A stretch of DNA of 64,000 bases, taken from positions 131,065-195,064 of the forward strand of contig NZ_JACHJG010000016.1 of NCBI RefSeq assembly GCF_014203545.1, read 5' to 3'. The translations under genes were made by a program, and so were the position numbers. Below, piece after piece: positions 35,625 through 44,451 of the stretch. The notes below the pieces were generated by a model. It was not told the DNA's origin and did not search any database. It was given only the letters and a program-made list of their open reading frames with translations. Source of the stretch: Streptomyces netropsis (GTDB taxonomy: Bacteria > Actinomycetota > Actinomycetes > Streptomycetales > Streptomycetaceae). Positions within the stretch are counted from its first letter, which is position 1, and every line of letters begins with the position of its first letter.

Positions 35625-35910
35625 AACGGGCGGCCCCGATCCCGACCGCTTCGAGAATGGGAATGAACCCGCACCGGTGCCCGCTCACGTCCGCCCGGCA
35701 GGATTCCCCCGCGTTGACCGGCCGGATGGGGAGAACTATCGTTTCGGTGATCAACTGCGTTCCTTGCGTGTCCGGGCGGGCCCGGCGACAATGGGGGACG
35801 CGCGCCGACCAGCCGGTTTGTTGTGACTGCGGTGGGGTCACCGGATCCGTAATTGGTCGGGCCGGGTGGCTGTGTCGGCCAACAGGGTTCGGCAATCGGG
35901 GGTACGGGAA

Positions 35911-36738
35911 ATGGCTGGTACGCCGGTCGGTCCAGCAGGGGCCGACGGAACGGATCGGGCGAGCCAGGGGGATCACGCCACGCGCGTGGAGCAGGCCCTG
36001 CTGGAAGCCGACGCCTTGATCGAATCCACACTTTCCCTGCACCAGGAGCGGTTCGAGGCCCCGGTGCTGCTCTCGCGGCTGGACAGCAGCCTCATCGCGG
36101 ACGCGGTGGACCAGTTCCTCGACGGCGTGCGGCACTCGGTGAGCGTCACCGTGACCGGGGCCGGAGCGTTCGTGGAAGCGGTCGCGAAGGCGCTCGCGGA
36201 GCGCGCCCCGGACGGTACCGCCCACAGTGGCTCCGGATTCCCGCCACGGGTCGTGGTGCGGATGCTCTGGGCAGCGAACGCCGTGCCCGAACTGCTCGCC
36301 CTGGCCGATCAAGTGCGTGGCGTACGGATGGAAATCCGGGTGGCCGAGGGGGAGATGCGCGAGCTGCTCGTCGTCGACGGAGCCGTGGCGCTCGTGCACT
36401 CCAAGGCCGCGATCCCCGACGGGCACGCCGCCATCGTGAAGGACCCCGCCGCGGTTCGAGCACTTGAACTTCTTTTCGCGGGCGCCTGGTCCGGAGCCCG
36501 CCCGCTCTCCGTGCACCTCGGGCTGGGCACCCGGCTGCGTACCGACATGGCGCGCAGGATCCTCGAGAAGCTCCGCGCCGGCTACACCGACGAGGAGGCT
36601 GCGGGCGAGGTGGGCGTCTCCTTGCGCACCTACCGTCGCCATGTCGCGGAAATCATGCGTGAACTCGACGCGACCTCACGCTTCCAGGCGGGTGTACGGG
36701 CCGTGGAACTGGGGCTGTTGCCGGACAGAACCGTCTAG
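35911..36738 (+). CDS. LuxR-type regulator 1 of the biosynthetic region
   Basis: The 275-residue protein has a C-terminal LuxR/GerE-type helix-turn-helix (RRILEKLRAGYTDEEAAGEVGVSLRTYRRHVAEIMRELDATSRFQAGVRAVELGLL). The N-terminal 190 residues form a sensor-like domain with helical start (LLEADALIESTLSLHQERFE) and alternating beta strands (VRMEIRVAEGEMRELLVVDGAVALVHSK) reminiscent of PLD-like/TrmB-type sensor regions. ATG 35911 follows GGGGG; an upstream in-frame GTG lacks an RBS. Its length equals that of regulator 2 next door. It is the prime candidate to bind the recurrent operator. Confidence 0.8.
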   Translation: MAGTPVGPAGADGTDRASQGDHATRVEQALLEADALIESTLSLHQERFEAPVLLSRLDSSLIADAVDQFLDGVRHSVSVTVTGAGAFVEAVAKALAERAPDGTAHSGSGFPPRVVVRMLWAANAVPELLALADQVRGVRMEIRVAEGEMRELLVVDGAVALVHSKAAIPDGHAAIVKDPAAVRALELLFAGAWSGARPLSVHLGLGTRLRTDMARRILEKLRAGYTDEEAAGEVGVSLRTYRRHVAEIMRELDATSRFQAGVRAVELGLLPDRTV

Positions 36739-36878
36739 GCGCGTACCGGCGCGATCGAACGAGCGGGCACACTCGGGCCACAGACCGATCAACTACGGGG
36801 GGATGGCGGACACATGCCACTGGACAGAAGCCGACACGGCGCGAGACGCGGCAGCCGCATGCGTCCGGTGAGCGCGGG

Positions 36879-37706
36879 ATGCCGATGAGCGCGCGTGGAG
36901 CCGGTGAAGGCGACCTCGAGCACGCACTCCGCGAGATCCGGGCGTTGATCGAGACGGCCGTCACCCAGCACCGCAGCCAGCTGACCGGCAGTCGGCTGAT
37001 CGACACGGTCGACGGCGGATACGGCGAGATCCTCGACACGGCCCAGGAGCTGATCAACGGCGCCGTGGAGAGCGTGGACATCATCCACGGCCGCAGCGTC
37101 GGACACGAGGGCCACCCTCGGGAGGCCGAACGCGACCTGCTCTCCGACGCCCCCGACGCCGTCCGGGTGCGGCTGCTGAGCTCCCCCGCCCTGTTGGACG
37201 AGTACTTCGTCCGCGAGCAGGCCGGACGTGACCGGCCGGTGTCCATCAGGGTGGCCGGGCTGCCCCCGATCCAGGCGCTGATCGTCGACGGGTCCCGCGG
37301 CCTGGTCGTCGCCGAGTCCGCGCTCGGACGGCGGGCCTCGGTCGTCCAGGCGCCGGAGATCCTCCACGCGCTGCACACCCTGGTCGAGGGCGTGTGGCGG
37401 GGAGCGGTGCCGGTGAACGACCGCATCTTCTTCGGCGACCAGTCCCGGGCCGACCTCGCCCGGCAGATCCTCGGAGCGCTGCGCGCCGGTGTGACTGACG
37501 AGGTGGCCGCCAGGGAGCTGACCGTCTCCGTCCGCACCTACCGGCGCTACGTCGCCGAGATCATGACGCTGCTGGGCGCCCGCTCCCGGTTCCAGGCAGG
37601 CGTACGGGCAGCGGAGCTGAGGCTGCTGCCGCCGTCCTGGACGACCGGCCCCTCGGGTCCCGGGCCGGGACGGCCGACGCCGCCCACGTATGTGGCAGCT
37701 TCCTGA
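36879..37706 (+). CDS. LuxR-type regulator 2, paralogue of regulator 1
   Basis: This 275-residue protein shares layout and C-terminal helix-turn-helix with regulator 1 (RQILGALRAGVTDEVAARELTVSVRTYRRYVAEIMTLLGARSRFQAGVRAAELRLL). The N-terminal sensor region is more diverged (IRALIETAVTQHRSQL, RPVSIRVAGLPPIQALIVDGSRGLVVAES). A Pro/Gly-rich tail ends it. The tandem pair most likely arose by duplication and may heterodimerise or respond to different signals. A second ATG at 36885 is possible. An operator copy overlaps its stop codon. Confidence 0.8.
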   Translation: MPMSARGAGEGDLEHALREIRALIETAVTQHRSQLTGSRLIDTVDGGYGEILDTAQELINGAVESVDIIHGRSVGHEGHPREAERDLLSDAPDAVRVRLLSSPALLDEYFVREQAGRDRPVSIRVAGLPPIQALIVDGSRGLVVAESALGRRASVVQAPEILHALHTLVEGVWRGAVPVNDRIFFGDQSRADLARQILGALRAGVTDEVAARELTVSVRTYRRYVAEIMTLLGARSRFQAGVRAAELRLLPPSWTTGPSGPGPGRPTPPTYVAAS

Positions 37707-37707
37707 A
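37693..37707 (+). promoter_or_regulatory. Pathway operator candidate, site C
   Basis: TGGCAGCTTCCTGAA covers the stop codon of regulator 2 and lies 186 bp upstream of the malonyltransferase start. A poor -10 (CAGTTC) lies 43 bp from its first base. Confidence 0.45.
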
Positions 37708-37892
37708 CGGGCCGTTGCCGATACCCCCGCACGCACAGTTCCATGGGATGTGAGGAAGGCATTTCACCCCACAGGGAATGCCTCTTGTCCGACGGCCCTA
37801 CCCCTTCGTGCCGTCGTCGCATGGGCCCGGAGCCGCGAATGCGGCTTCCGGGCTCCATGCCGTCCTATGACCTCTGTTCGTAAGGTGATTCG

Positions 37893-38816
37893 ATGAATCC
37901 GATGCCGATCGCCCTGGTATTTCCCGGACAGGGAACTCAGCGCCAAGGGATGGGTGAACCCTGGCGGGAGACCGCCTCCTGGTGCATCACCGCCGAGGTG
38001 TCCGAGGCAACCGGCGAGGACATATCCGAAATCCTTCTGCACGCCTCCGACGAGGACCTGCGCAGAACCGACCTCGCCCAACTCGCCGTCTTCACCGTCT
38101 CGGCGATGGCCCACGCCGAGGCGGTGCGCAGCGGCGCGCTGGAAGGCACCGTGGTCGCCTGCGCGGGACACAGCCTGGGCGAGTACACCGCGCTGACCGC
38201 CGCCGGCGTCCTCACCGTCCGCGAGGCCGCGGCGCTGGTCGCCGCCCGCGGCCGCGCCATGCGGGAGGCGGCACGGCAGCGCGAGGGCACCATGGGAGTC
38301 CTCGTCGCCGCGCCCCTGGACGAGGTGCGGCAACTCGTGGACGGACTGCGCGAGTCGGGGGCCGAGGTGTGGGTGGCCAACATCAACGCACCCGGCCAGA
38401 CCGTGGTCTCCGGCACCGTCGAAGGCGTCGAGCGGGCCGCCGAGGCGGCGCCTTCCATCGGCGCCAAGATGATCCGTCTGCGGGTCGGCGGCGCCTTCCA
38501 CAGCCCGCTCATGGAGCCCGCCGCGGACGTCCTGTCCAGGGCCCTGAAGAACACCCTCTTCGCCCCCTCCGGCGTGCCGGTGGTGGCGAACGTGGACGCC
38601 GAGCCCTACGCCGGCATCTGCGACTGGCCGGCGCTCGGCGCCCGGCAGCTGACGTCGCCCGTGCTGTGGGAAGAGAGCGTACGCACCCTCGTCGACCGGC
38701 TGGGGTGCCGTCGGATGGTCGAGCTGGGCCCCGGGAAGACGCTGGCCGGGCTGGTCCGCCGGATTTCCCCGGACACCCCGGTGGTGTCCGTGAACAGCCC
38801 CGACGTGCTGGGCTGA
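37893..38816 (+). CDS. ACP S-malonyltransferase
   Basis: This 307-residue FabD-type protein has FPGQGTQRQGMG at the N-terminus, the active-site GHSLGEYTAL (Ser near residue 93) and AFHSPLM with the catalytic His (near 205). It transfers malonyl from CoA to an acyl carrier protein. A copy inside the cluster would feed the dedicated ACP of the type II PKS instead of relying on the housekeeping enzyme. RBS AAGGTGATTCG precedes the ATG. A type II thioesterase follows 31 bases later. Confidence 0.9.
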   Translation: MNPMPIALVFPGQGTQRQGMGEPWRETASWCITAEVSEATGEDISEILLHASDEDLRRTDLAQLAVFTVSAMAHAEAVRSGALEGTVVACAGHSLGEYTALTAAGVLTVREAAALVAARGRAMREAARQREGTMGVLVAAPLDEVRQLVDGLRESGAEVWVANINAPGQTVVSGTVEGVERAAEAAPSIGAKMIRLRVGGAFHSPLMEPAADVLSRALKNTLFAPSGVPVVANVDAEPYAGICDWPALGARQLTSPVLWEESVRTLVDRLGCRRMVELGPGKTLAGLVRRISPDTPVVSVNSPDVLG

Positions 38817-38847
38817 CCCCCACCCGAGTGAGGAGACCCGAAGCACC

Positions 38848-39603
38848 ATGGCAGTAGACATCCGAAGCACCTGGCTGCGCCGGTTCACCACCCAGGCACC
38901 ACCCCGGCTGCGCCTGCTCTGCCTCCCGCACGCCGGGGGCTCCGCCAGCTTCTTCCACACCTGGGGGCACGCCTTCGGGGACGACGTGGAGGTGATGGTC
39001 GCCCGCTACCCGGGGCGCCAGGAGCGGATCGCCGATCCGTTCGTCACCACCATGGAGGGGATGGCCGACGCGCTCACCGAGGAGCTCGGGCCGTACACGG
39101 ACACGCCGTTGGCCGTCTTCGGCCACAGCATGGGCGGCTCCATCGGTTACGAGCTCACCCTGCGGTTGCGCGAGCGGTACGGGGTGGCGCCGGCCGCGCT
39201 GCTGGTCTCCGGCCGCAAGCCGCCGCACCTGCTCACCCCCCGTACGACCGATCTCGACGACGACGACAGCATCGTCGCGGAGGTCGGCCGGCTCGGTGGC
39301 ACCGATGCCGCCCTGCTGGAGGACCCCGACCTGCGCGAGCTCGTCCTCCCGGCCATCCGCACGGACTTCCGGATCGTCGCCGACTACCCGGCGAGGCCCG
39401 GGGTTCCGCTGCCGTGCCCCGTCGTCGCCTACGTCGGCGACAGTGATCCCGATGTGGACCCCGTGTCCGTCTCCGGCTGGTCCGACCTCGCCCCCGGGGG
39501 ATTCGACATGGTGGTGCTGCCCGGTGACCACTTCTATCTGATCGACCGGCGCACGGAGCTCGTCTCCGACATCCGCGCGCGACTGGAGTCGGTACGGGGC
39601 TGA
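38848..39603 (+). CDS. Type II thioesterase 1
   Basis: The 251-residue alpha/beta hydrolase has LLCLPHAGGSASFF, the nucleophile elbow FGHSMGGSIGYEL (Ser near residue 93) and the late His in PGDHFYL. These stand-alone editing thioesterases clear wrongly loaded or stalled carrier proteins. It is coupled to the malonyltransferase. A second such gene lies at 55226, next to the NRPS genes; one may serve the PKS and the other the NRPS, or either could serve the terphenyl synthetase. Confidence 0.88.
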   Translation: MAVDIRSTWLRRFTTQAPPRLRLLCLPHAGGSASFFHTWGHAFGDDVEVMVARYPGRQERIADPFVTTMEGMADALTEELGPYTDTPLAVFGHSMGGSIGYELTLRLRERYGVAPAALLVSGRKPPHLLTPRTTDLDDDDSIVAEVGRLGGTDAALLEDPDLRELVLPAIRTDFRIVADYPARPGVPLPCPVVAYVGDSDPDVDPVSVSGWSDLAPGGFDMVVLPGDHFYLIDRRTELVSDIRARLESVRG

Positions 39604-39617
39604 ACCCACGACCGCAC

Positions 39618-39649
39618 GAGCCCCGACGGCGTCCGCGCCGTCGGGGCTC
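39618..39649. terminator. Bidirectional terminator
   Basis: A 14-bp perfect stem (GAGCCCCGACGGCG and complement) with a 4-base loop lies between convergent genes. Confidence 0.85.
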
Positions 39650-39751
39650 TGTGCTGTCTGCTGTCGGCTGCCCCAGGGGGGGGCGAAAGCCGGGCGGCCG
39701 GCACCACCGGGAAACCCGGTCGTGCCGGCCGCCGGCCGTGGTTGGGGAGCG

Positions 39752-41914
39752 TCACCTGGAGGCGGATCCGGAGACCGCCCGGTCCCCGGGCTCCCGGAAC
39801 GTGCCCGTCGGCTCCGCGGCGTCCGGAGCCTGGTGCCCGGGCCACCACGCCTTCTCCCCCAGCAGGGTCGTCAGGGTCGGCACCAGCAGCAGCGCCATGA
39901 TGAACGCGGTCAGCAGGATGCCGAACGACACCGCGAAGCCCATCTGCTGGAGCATGCTGTTGTCGGCGAGCATCAGCACACCGAACGTACCGGCGAGAAT
40001 GACCGCCGCCGCGCTGATGGTCGGCACGGACTGGGCGACGGCGAGCCGGACGGCCTCCCGGGGCGGGGTGCCCTTGCGGACCTCCTCGCGCAGCCGGGCC
40101 ACCATCAGGATGTTGTAGTCGGTGCCGATCGCCACCACGAAGAGGTACACGATGACCGGGAGCATGAACAGCAGCCCCTTCTCACCCTGCGCCCCCTGGA
40201 ACAGCCACACCGTGGAGCCCAGCGTCGCCGCGAAGCCCAGGCCCACCGACACCATCAGATAGAGCGGGGCCACGACGCTGCGCAGCAGCAGACCGAGGAT
40301 GACCATGATGGCGACGCCCGCCACCGGGAAGACCAGCTTGTAGTCGTGGTTGACCGCGGTCTCGATGTCCGCCAGCACGGCCGTCGTGCCGCCCACGAGG
40401 GCCTTGCTGCCCTCCGGCGCCGCCTCGTCGACCGCGTCGCGGAGCGGGCCCGAGACCAGGGAGATCGCCTTGTCCTCGGCGGGCCGGTACTTCAGCACCA
40501 CGCTGAACTGCGCGACATCGCCCTTGGGGCTGGGCACGGCCTCGGAGACCTGGCCCACACCCTGCACGCCCACGAGCGCGTCGTGGAACGCCTTCAGCTC
40601 GGGCTTCTCCAGCTTGCCGCCGTCCTTCGCCTCCAGGTACACCAGCGTCGGGTCGGCGCCGCCCGCGGCGAAGCCCTTCTGCAGGACCTCCATGGCCTGG
40701 ACCGACTCCAGGTCCTTGGGCAGTGAACTCTCCGAGTCGAACTCGGCCTTGAAGCCGAAGACACCGACCGCGAGGACCGCGAGGACACCCGCCGACACGG
40801 CGGCCACGGCCGCCGGGCGCCGGCTGACCAGCGAGCCGATGCGGTTGGCGGTGGTGTTCTTCGGCTGCTTCTGCCACGACTTGGACGGCCAGAAGGCCTT
40901 CGTGCCCAGCAGGGAGAAGACGGCGGGGACGAGCGTGAGGGCGGCCACCAGGGTCACCGCGACCGCGATCGCCAGGGACGGGCCGAGGGACCGCATGCTG
41001 CCCATGGTCGACAGCAGCAGGGCCAGGAACGCCACGATGACCGCGCCGGCCGCCGAGGCGATGGTCTCGCCCACCGAACTCACGGCGTTCACCAGTGCGT
41101 TCTTGGGCTGCTCACCGGCCCGCAGCGCCTCCCGGTACCGGAACAGGAGGAACAGGATGTAGTCGGTGCCGACACCGAAGAGGACGACGATCAGCAGGGC
41201 CGAGACGCTCTGGTCCGCCTTGAGGCCGCCCAGTTCGCTGGCCGTCGCGATGAGACCGTTGGCCACGGTGAAGACCACGAGGATCGTGAGCACCGGCAGG
41301 AAGGCGATGAGGGGGCTGCGGAAGATGACACCCAGCAGCACGATGATCAGGACCAGGGTGGCCATCATGATCATGGCGTCGGTGTCGCCGGACGACTCCC
41401 GGCTGTCGAGGGCCGTGGCCGCCGAGCCGGTGATGCCCATCTTCAGCGCGGTGCCGCCCAGCGGGGACTTGGCGTCCGCCCGCATCTGCTTGACCGAGTC
41501 GACCACGTCTTCGTCGTAGACGTTCTTCGTGTCGGCGAGGATGTTCGCCAGGGCGATCGTGCCGTCCGCGGACACTGCCGCGGGGTCCGACAGCACCTGC
41601 TTGATCTTGCTGTACTTCTGGTCCTGCAAGTTCTTCGCGACCTTGCCCACGGCCTCCTTGTCGGAAGCCGTCAGCTTCCCGCCGTCGGACCGCTGGAAGA
41701 CGATGATGGCCGCCGGCTGGTCCCGCTGCGGGAAGGCCTTCTCCTGCAGCTTCGCCGCCTGCACCGATTGATAGTGCGAAGGCAGGAAGTCGGCTTGGTC
41801 ATCGGTGGGCTTGAGTGAAGGCGCGAGCGCGCTGAGCGCTATCGCCGCGACAATCCAAGCCACGATGGTCAGCCACGGGCGGTTGACGCAGAACCGTCCG
41901 ACTCGTCCGAACAT
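39752..41914 (-). CDS. MMPL/RND-family exporter
   Basis: The 720-residue membrane protein consists of two repeats, each with one N-terminal helix, an extracytoplasmic domain and a five-helix bundle. MMPL signatures are DYILFLLFRYREAL in the first half and GTDYNILMVARLREEVRKG in the second, plus paired LLSTMGSMRSLGPSLAIAVAVTL and QQMGFAVSFGILLTAFIM segments. Such pumps often export lipidic natural products from actinobacteria. ATG 41914 follows AAGGAG. It is divergent from the ACP operon and probably exports the cluster product. Confidence 0.85.
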   Translation of the reverse strand: MFGRVGRFCVNRPWLTIVAWIVAAIALSALAPSLKPTDDQADFLPSHYQSVQAAKLQEKAFPQRDQPAAIIVFQRSDGGKLTASDKEAVGKVAKNLQDQKYSKIKQVLSDPAAVSADGTIALANILADTKNVYDEDVVDSVKQMRADAKSPLGGTALKMGITGSAATALDSRESSGDTDAMIMMATLVLIIVLLGVIFRSPLIAFLPVLTILVVFTVANGLIATASELGGLKADQSVSALLIVVLFGVGTDYILFLLFRYREALRAGEQPKNALVNAVSSVGETIASAAGAVIVAFLALLLSTMGSMRSLGPSLAIAVAVTLVAALTLVPAVFSLLGTKAFWPSKSWQKQPKNTTANRIGSLVSRRPAAVAAVSAGVLAVLAVGVFGFKAEFDSESSLPKDLESVQAMEVLQKGFAAGGADPTLVYLEAKDGGKLEKPELKAFHDALVGVQGVGQVSEAVPSPKGDVAQFSVVLKYRPAEDKAISLVSGPLRDAVDEAAPEGSKALVGGTTAVLADIETAVNHDYKLVFPVAGVAIMVILGLLLRSVVAPLYLMVSVGLGFAATLGSTVWLFQGAQGEKGLLFMLPVIVYLFVVAIGTDYNILMVARLREEVRKGTPPREAVRLAVAQSVPTISAAAVILAGTFGVLMLADNSMLQQMGFAVSFGILLTAFIMALLLVPTLTTLLGEKAWWPGHQAPDAAEPTGTFREPGDRAVSGSASR

Positions 41915-42267
41915 GGGGCTCCTTAAAGGAAAAGGCTTCGCCACTGTCCGGACTTCCGACTCCGGCCAGCGGTATGTGCTCGATGGGGAAGACCGACACG
42001 GAAGCCCGCGCTCCGCCCCACGAATAGGCATCAGGTTCCCACCGGGCGCGGGCAGCGGAGGCCACGCGCGTGAAGGGTGTCCGCTTGTTGACAACACGGC
42101 CGGTCAAAGGCACGCCCCCGGCCTCCGCCGATGCCCGGACGGCGGCGAGTGGCAGCTTGCTGAAACCCGCCTTGCCGGTGGTCGGCCGCGGCTCCTAGAA
42201 ATGTGTCCGACCGAGTTTCGTCATTGTGGCTGAAATGAATCGGTATACCGAAAGGGCTGAATCCGTC
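41915..42267. promoter_or_regulatory. Divergent promoter region, exporter / ACP operon
   Basis: This 353-bp gap holds operator site D and the ACP operon promoter. No gene is seen. The exporter promoter is not identified. Confidence 0.5.
42150..42201 (+). promoter_or_regulatory. Pathway operator candidate, site D, with -10 element
   Basis: TGGCAGCTTGCTGAA (42150-42164) is followed by TAGAAA at 42196-42201. The distance from the element's first base to the hexamer is 46 bp, so the element would lie at about -58 to -44, just upstream of -35, where LuxR-type activators contact polymerase. Confidence 0.6.
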
Positions 42268-42519
42268 GTGAGCGGTACGTACGAAGAGCGCCTGGCCAAG
42301 ATCAGCGAAATCATCTGCGACATTCTGGAGCTCGAGGAGGACGAGGTCACCGAGACCAGCCTCTTCAAGGAGGACCACGGCGCGGACTCGCTGCGGGCCA
42401 TCGAGATCCTGGCCGCGCTGGAGAAGCAGTTCGGCATCGTCATCGACCAGTCGGAGCTGTCCCGCATGGTCCACCTCAAGGGTGTCTACGAGGTAGTCGC
42501 GGAGTCCGCCGGCTGGTAG
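42268..42519 (+). CDS. Acyl carrier protein of the type II PKS
   Basis: An 83-residue acidic helical protein starts at GTG 42268 (VSGTYEERLAKISEIICDIL), with AAAGGG 11 bases upstream. In-frame starts at 42226 (GTG) and 42235 (ATG) would add 14 or 11 residues but lack an RBS. The phosphopantetheine site is HGADSLRAIEIL, Ser near residue 38. It carries the growing chain between ketosynthases, ketoreductase and dehydratase. It is first of a four-gene operon with a ketoreductase, a DsbA-like isomerase and MbtH. Confidence 0.85.
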   Translation: MSGTYEERLAKISEIICDILELEEDEVTETSLFKEDHGADSLRAIEILAALEKQFGIVIDQSELSRMVHLKGVYEVVAESAGW

Positions 42520-42531
42520 CGGGGGTCGGTC

Positions 42532-42562
42532 GATGCCCTGCCGGATTTCTTGCCAGGGCATC
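42532..42562 (+). other. Stem-loop between ACP and ketoreductase genes
   Basis: A 9-bp stem GATGCCCTG / CAGGGCATC with a 13-base loop. No T-run follows. It may partly terminate or stabilise the ACP message, so that ACP is made in excess over the enzymes. Confidence 0.4.
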
Positions 42563-42618
42563 ACCGCCGCCACGGGCAGCACAGGCCGGTGCGGCCGGCG
42601 CATAGGTGAGGGAGAGCA

Positions 42619-43365
42619 ATGACGAGCAAGGACACCCGGGTCGCCCTTGTCACGGGCGGTTCGCGTGGCATCGGGCGGGCGACGGTGCTGCGACTGGCGC
42701 AGGACGGCTTCGATGTCGCCTTCTGCTACCAGTCCAATGACGAGGCCGCCCGCGAGCTGGAGAAGCAGGTCACCGAGATCGGTGTCCGCGTCCTGGCCCG
42801 CAAGGCCGATGTGACGGACGCCGAAGCGGTCAAGGCCCTGGTCGCCGAGACCGAGGACCTCCTCGGACCCGTCGACGTGGCGGTGACGGCGGCGGGCATC
42901 ACCCGGGACAACCCGCTGGTGATGATGACCGAGGACCAGTGGCACCAGGTGCTGGACGTCAATCTCGACGGCGTCTACAACCTCTGCCGCTCCGTGGTGT
43001 TCTCGATGATGAAGCGGAAGTCGGGAGCGATCGTCAACCTCTCCTCCGTGGCCGGGGTGTACGGGAACGCGACCCAGACGAACTACTCCGCGTCCAAGGC
43101 GGGGATCATCGGGTTCTCCCGGGCCCTCGCCAAGGAAGTGGGCCGATACGGCATCCGCGTCAATGTGGTGGCACCGGGCTTCATCGACACGGACATGACC
43201 TCCGTGCTCACCGGCGCCGTCAAGGACAAGGCCCTGGAGCAGGTCCCGCTCGGACGGCTGGGAACCGCCGAGGAGGTCGCCGATCTCGTCGGATATCTCG
43301 CCTCCGACCGCGCCGGCTATGTCACCGGATCGGTCCTGCAGATCGACGGCGGCATCACCATCTAG
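42619..43365 (+). CDS. 3-oxoacyl-ACP reductase (FabG type)
   Basis: The 248-residue SDR has NADPH-binding TGGSRGIGRATV, the NLSSVAG strand, catalytic NYSASKAG (Tyr and Lys), and a PGFIDTDM segment. It matches FabG in length and sequence throughout. It reduces the 3-keto group after each ketosynthase round, making the substrate of the hotdog dehydratase. GGTGAGGGAG precedes the ATG. Cluster-specific ketoreductases of this type belong to highly reducing type II PKSs that build polyene acyl chains. Confidence 0.9.
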   Translation: MTSKDTRVALVTGGSRGIGRATVLRLAQDGFDVAFCYQSNDEAARELEKQVTEIGVRVLARKADVTDAEAVKALVAETEDLLGPVDVAVTAAGITRDNPLVMMTEDQWHQVLDVNLDGVYNLCRSVVFSMMKRKSGAIVNLSSVAGVYGNATQTNYSASKAGIIGFSRALAKEVGRYGIRVNVVAPGFIDTDMTSVLTGAVKDKALEQVPLGRLGTAEEVADLVGYLASDRAGYVTGSVLQIDGGITI

Positions 43366-43417
43366 CTACGCCCGGACACGCCGGACGAACCGGCCCCGGT
43401 TTTCCAGGAGGCATTCG

Positions 43418-44083
43418 ATGGCCATCAAGCCACCGCGCTGGTATTTCTCACTTCGCAGCCCGTACTCGTGGCTCGCGTTCCGTGACCTCACCGAACGGTA
43501 CCCGGATGTCGCGGACGCCATCGAATGGCGCCCGTACTGGGAGCCGGACGAGGTCAGCAACCGAATGCTCGCCGAGGAGGGCGTCCAGCTTCCGTACGTC
43601 CCCATGTCCAAGGAGAAGCACTTCTACATCCTCCAGGACGTCAAACGGCTGAGCACCGAACGGGGACTGACGGTCGCCTGGCCCATCGACAAGGACCCCA
43701 ACTGGGCGGTCTCCCACCTCGGTTACCTGGTGGCGCAGGACGAAGGCCGCGGCCGCGACTACATCGGGGCGGTCAGCAAGGCCCGCTGGGAGCACGGCCA
43801 CGACATCGCGGACCGCAAGGTCATCGCCGGCGTCGCCGAGGAACTGGGGCTGGACCCGGACCGGGTGGCGAACGCGGTCGACGACGAAAAGCTGCGGGCA
43901 CGCGGCCTCGACATCCTCCGCGAGATGGAGCGGGACGGGGTGTTCGGAGTGCCCTTCTTCATCCATCGGCGCGACAAGTTCTGGGGAATCGACCGGCTCC
44001 CCGCCTTCGTCGAGACGGTCCGGGCAGCCCGGGCAGTCGGCGCAACCACCTCTACGACCCGCACGGAAGGAACCGAATCATGA
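43418..44083 (+). CDS. DsbA-family (HCCA isomerase-like) protein, putative polyene isomerase
   Basis: The 221-residue protein has the thioredoxin-fold DsbA/kappa-GST pattern: an active-site-like FSLRSPYSWLAF in place of CXXC, a helical insertion, and the cis-Pro loop FGVPFF near residue 180. Related proteins isomerise 2-hydroxychromene-2-carboxylate. A homologue is a regular member of clusters for cinnamoyl-containing peptides, where E/Z isomerisation of a polyene is thought to precede ring closure. Here it lies between ketoreductase and MbtH, with CCAGGAGG before the ATG. The family call is firm; the exact reaction is inferred. Confidence 0.75.
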   Translation: MAIKPPRWYFSLRSPYSWLAFRDLTERYPDVADAIEWRPYWEPDEVSNRMLAEEGVQLPYVPMSKEKHFYILQDVKRLSTERGLTVAWPIDKDPNWAVSHLGYLVAQDEGRGRDYIGAVSKARWEHGHDIADRKVIAGVAEELGLDPDRVANAVDDEKLRARGLDILREMERDGVFGVPFFIHRRDKFWGIDRLPAFVETVRAARAVGATTSTTRTEGTES

Positions 44084-44286
44084 GCAACCCCTTCGAGGAC
44101 GAGAACGCCAGCTACTTCGTTCTGGTCAACGACGAGAACCAGCACTCCCTGTGGCCCGCCTTCGCCGAGGTCCCGGCCGGCTGGACGACCGCCTTCGGCC
44201 AGGACACGCGCGCCGCCTGCCTGGAGTACGTCGAGCAGAACTGGACCGACATGCGCCCGAAGAGCCTCGTCGAGGCCATGGGCTGA
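44080..44286 (+). CDS. MbtH-like protein
   Basis: This 68-residue protein has the complete MbtH signature: NPFEDENASYFVLVNDENQHSLWPAFAEVPAGW and NWTDMRPKSL. MbtH proteins bind NRPS adenylation domains and are needed for their solubility or activity. The ATG overlaps the isomerase stop. It is encoded in the PKS operon, not with the NRPS genes, which ties acyl and peptide assembly to one transcript. Confidence 0.93.
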   Translation: MSNPFEDENASYFVLVNDENQHSLWPAFAEVPAGWTTAFGQDTRAACLEYVEQNWTDMRPKSLVEAMG

Positions 44287-44302
44287 TCGTCCACCCCAAG
44301 CT

Positions 44303-44344
44303 GCGGGGCCCCGCGTCGAAACCCCCGACGACGCCGGGCCCCGC
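44303..44344 (+). terminator. Terminator after the MbtH gene
   Basis: Sixteen pairs with one mismatch (GCGGGGCCC...GCGTCG against its complement) are followed by TTTGTG. It separates the PKS operon from the next promoter. Confidence 0.75.
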
Positions 44345-44351
44345 TTTGTGC

Positions 44352-44403
44352 TGGCAGCTTGCTGCTACCCGCCTTGTTCCTGGTTGCAGCGGGCTGTTAG
44401 AAG
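44352..44403 (+). promoter_or_regulatory. Pathway operator candidate, site E, with -10 element
   Basis: TGGCAGCTTGCTGCTA starts at 44352; TAGAAG at 44398-44403 is 46 bp from its first base, the same spacing as at site D. The promoter drives the ABC1 kinase-like gene. Confidence 0.6.
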
Positions 44404-44451
44404 AATTCAGAAGAATTCAACGACACCATCCGCATCCATTGAGGAATATGC

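Larger units (their letters stand above)
35097..35910. promoter_or_regulatory. Large divergent regulatory region
   Basis: This 814-bp AT-richer gap between the terphenyl operon and regulator 1 has no convincing gene. It contains GGTCAC-ACG-GTGACC (35468-35482), AACCGGAA-8-TTCCGGTT (35574-35597), operator site B (35610) and a weaker related copy, GTGCAGCTTGTGG, near 35457. It is the densest cluster of symmetric elements in the window. Confidence 0.55.
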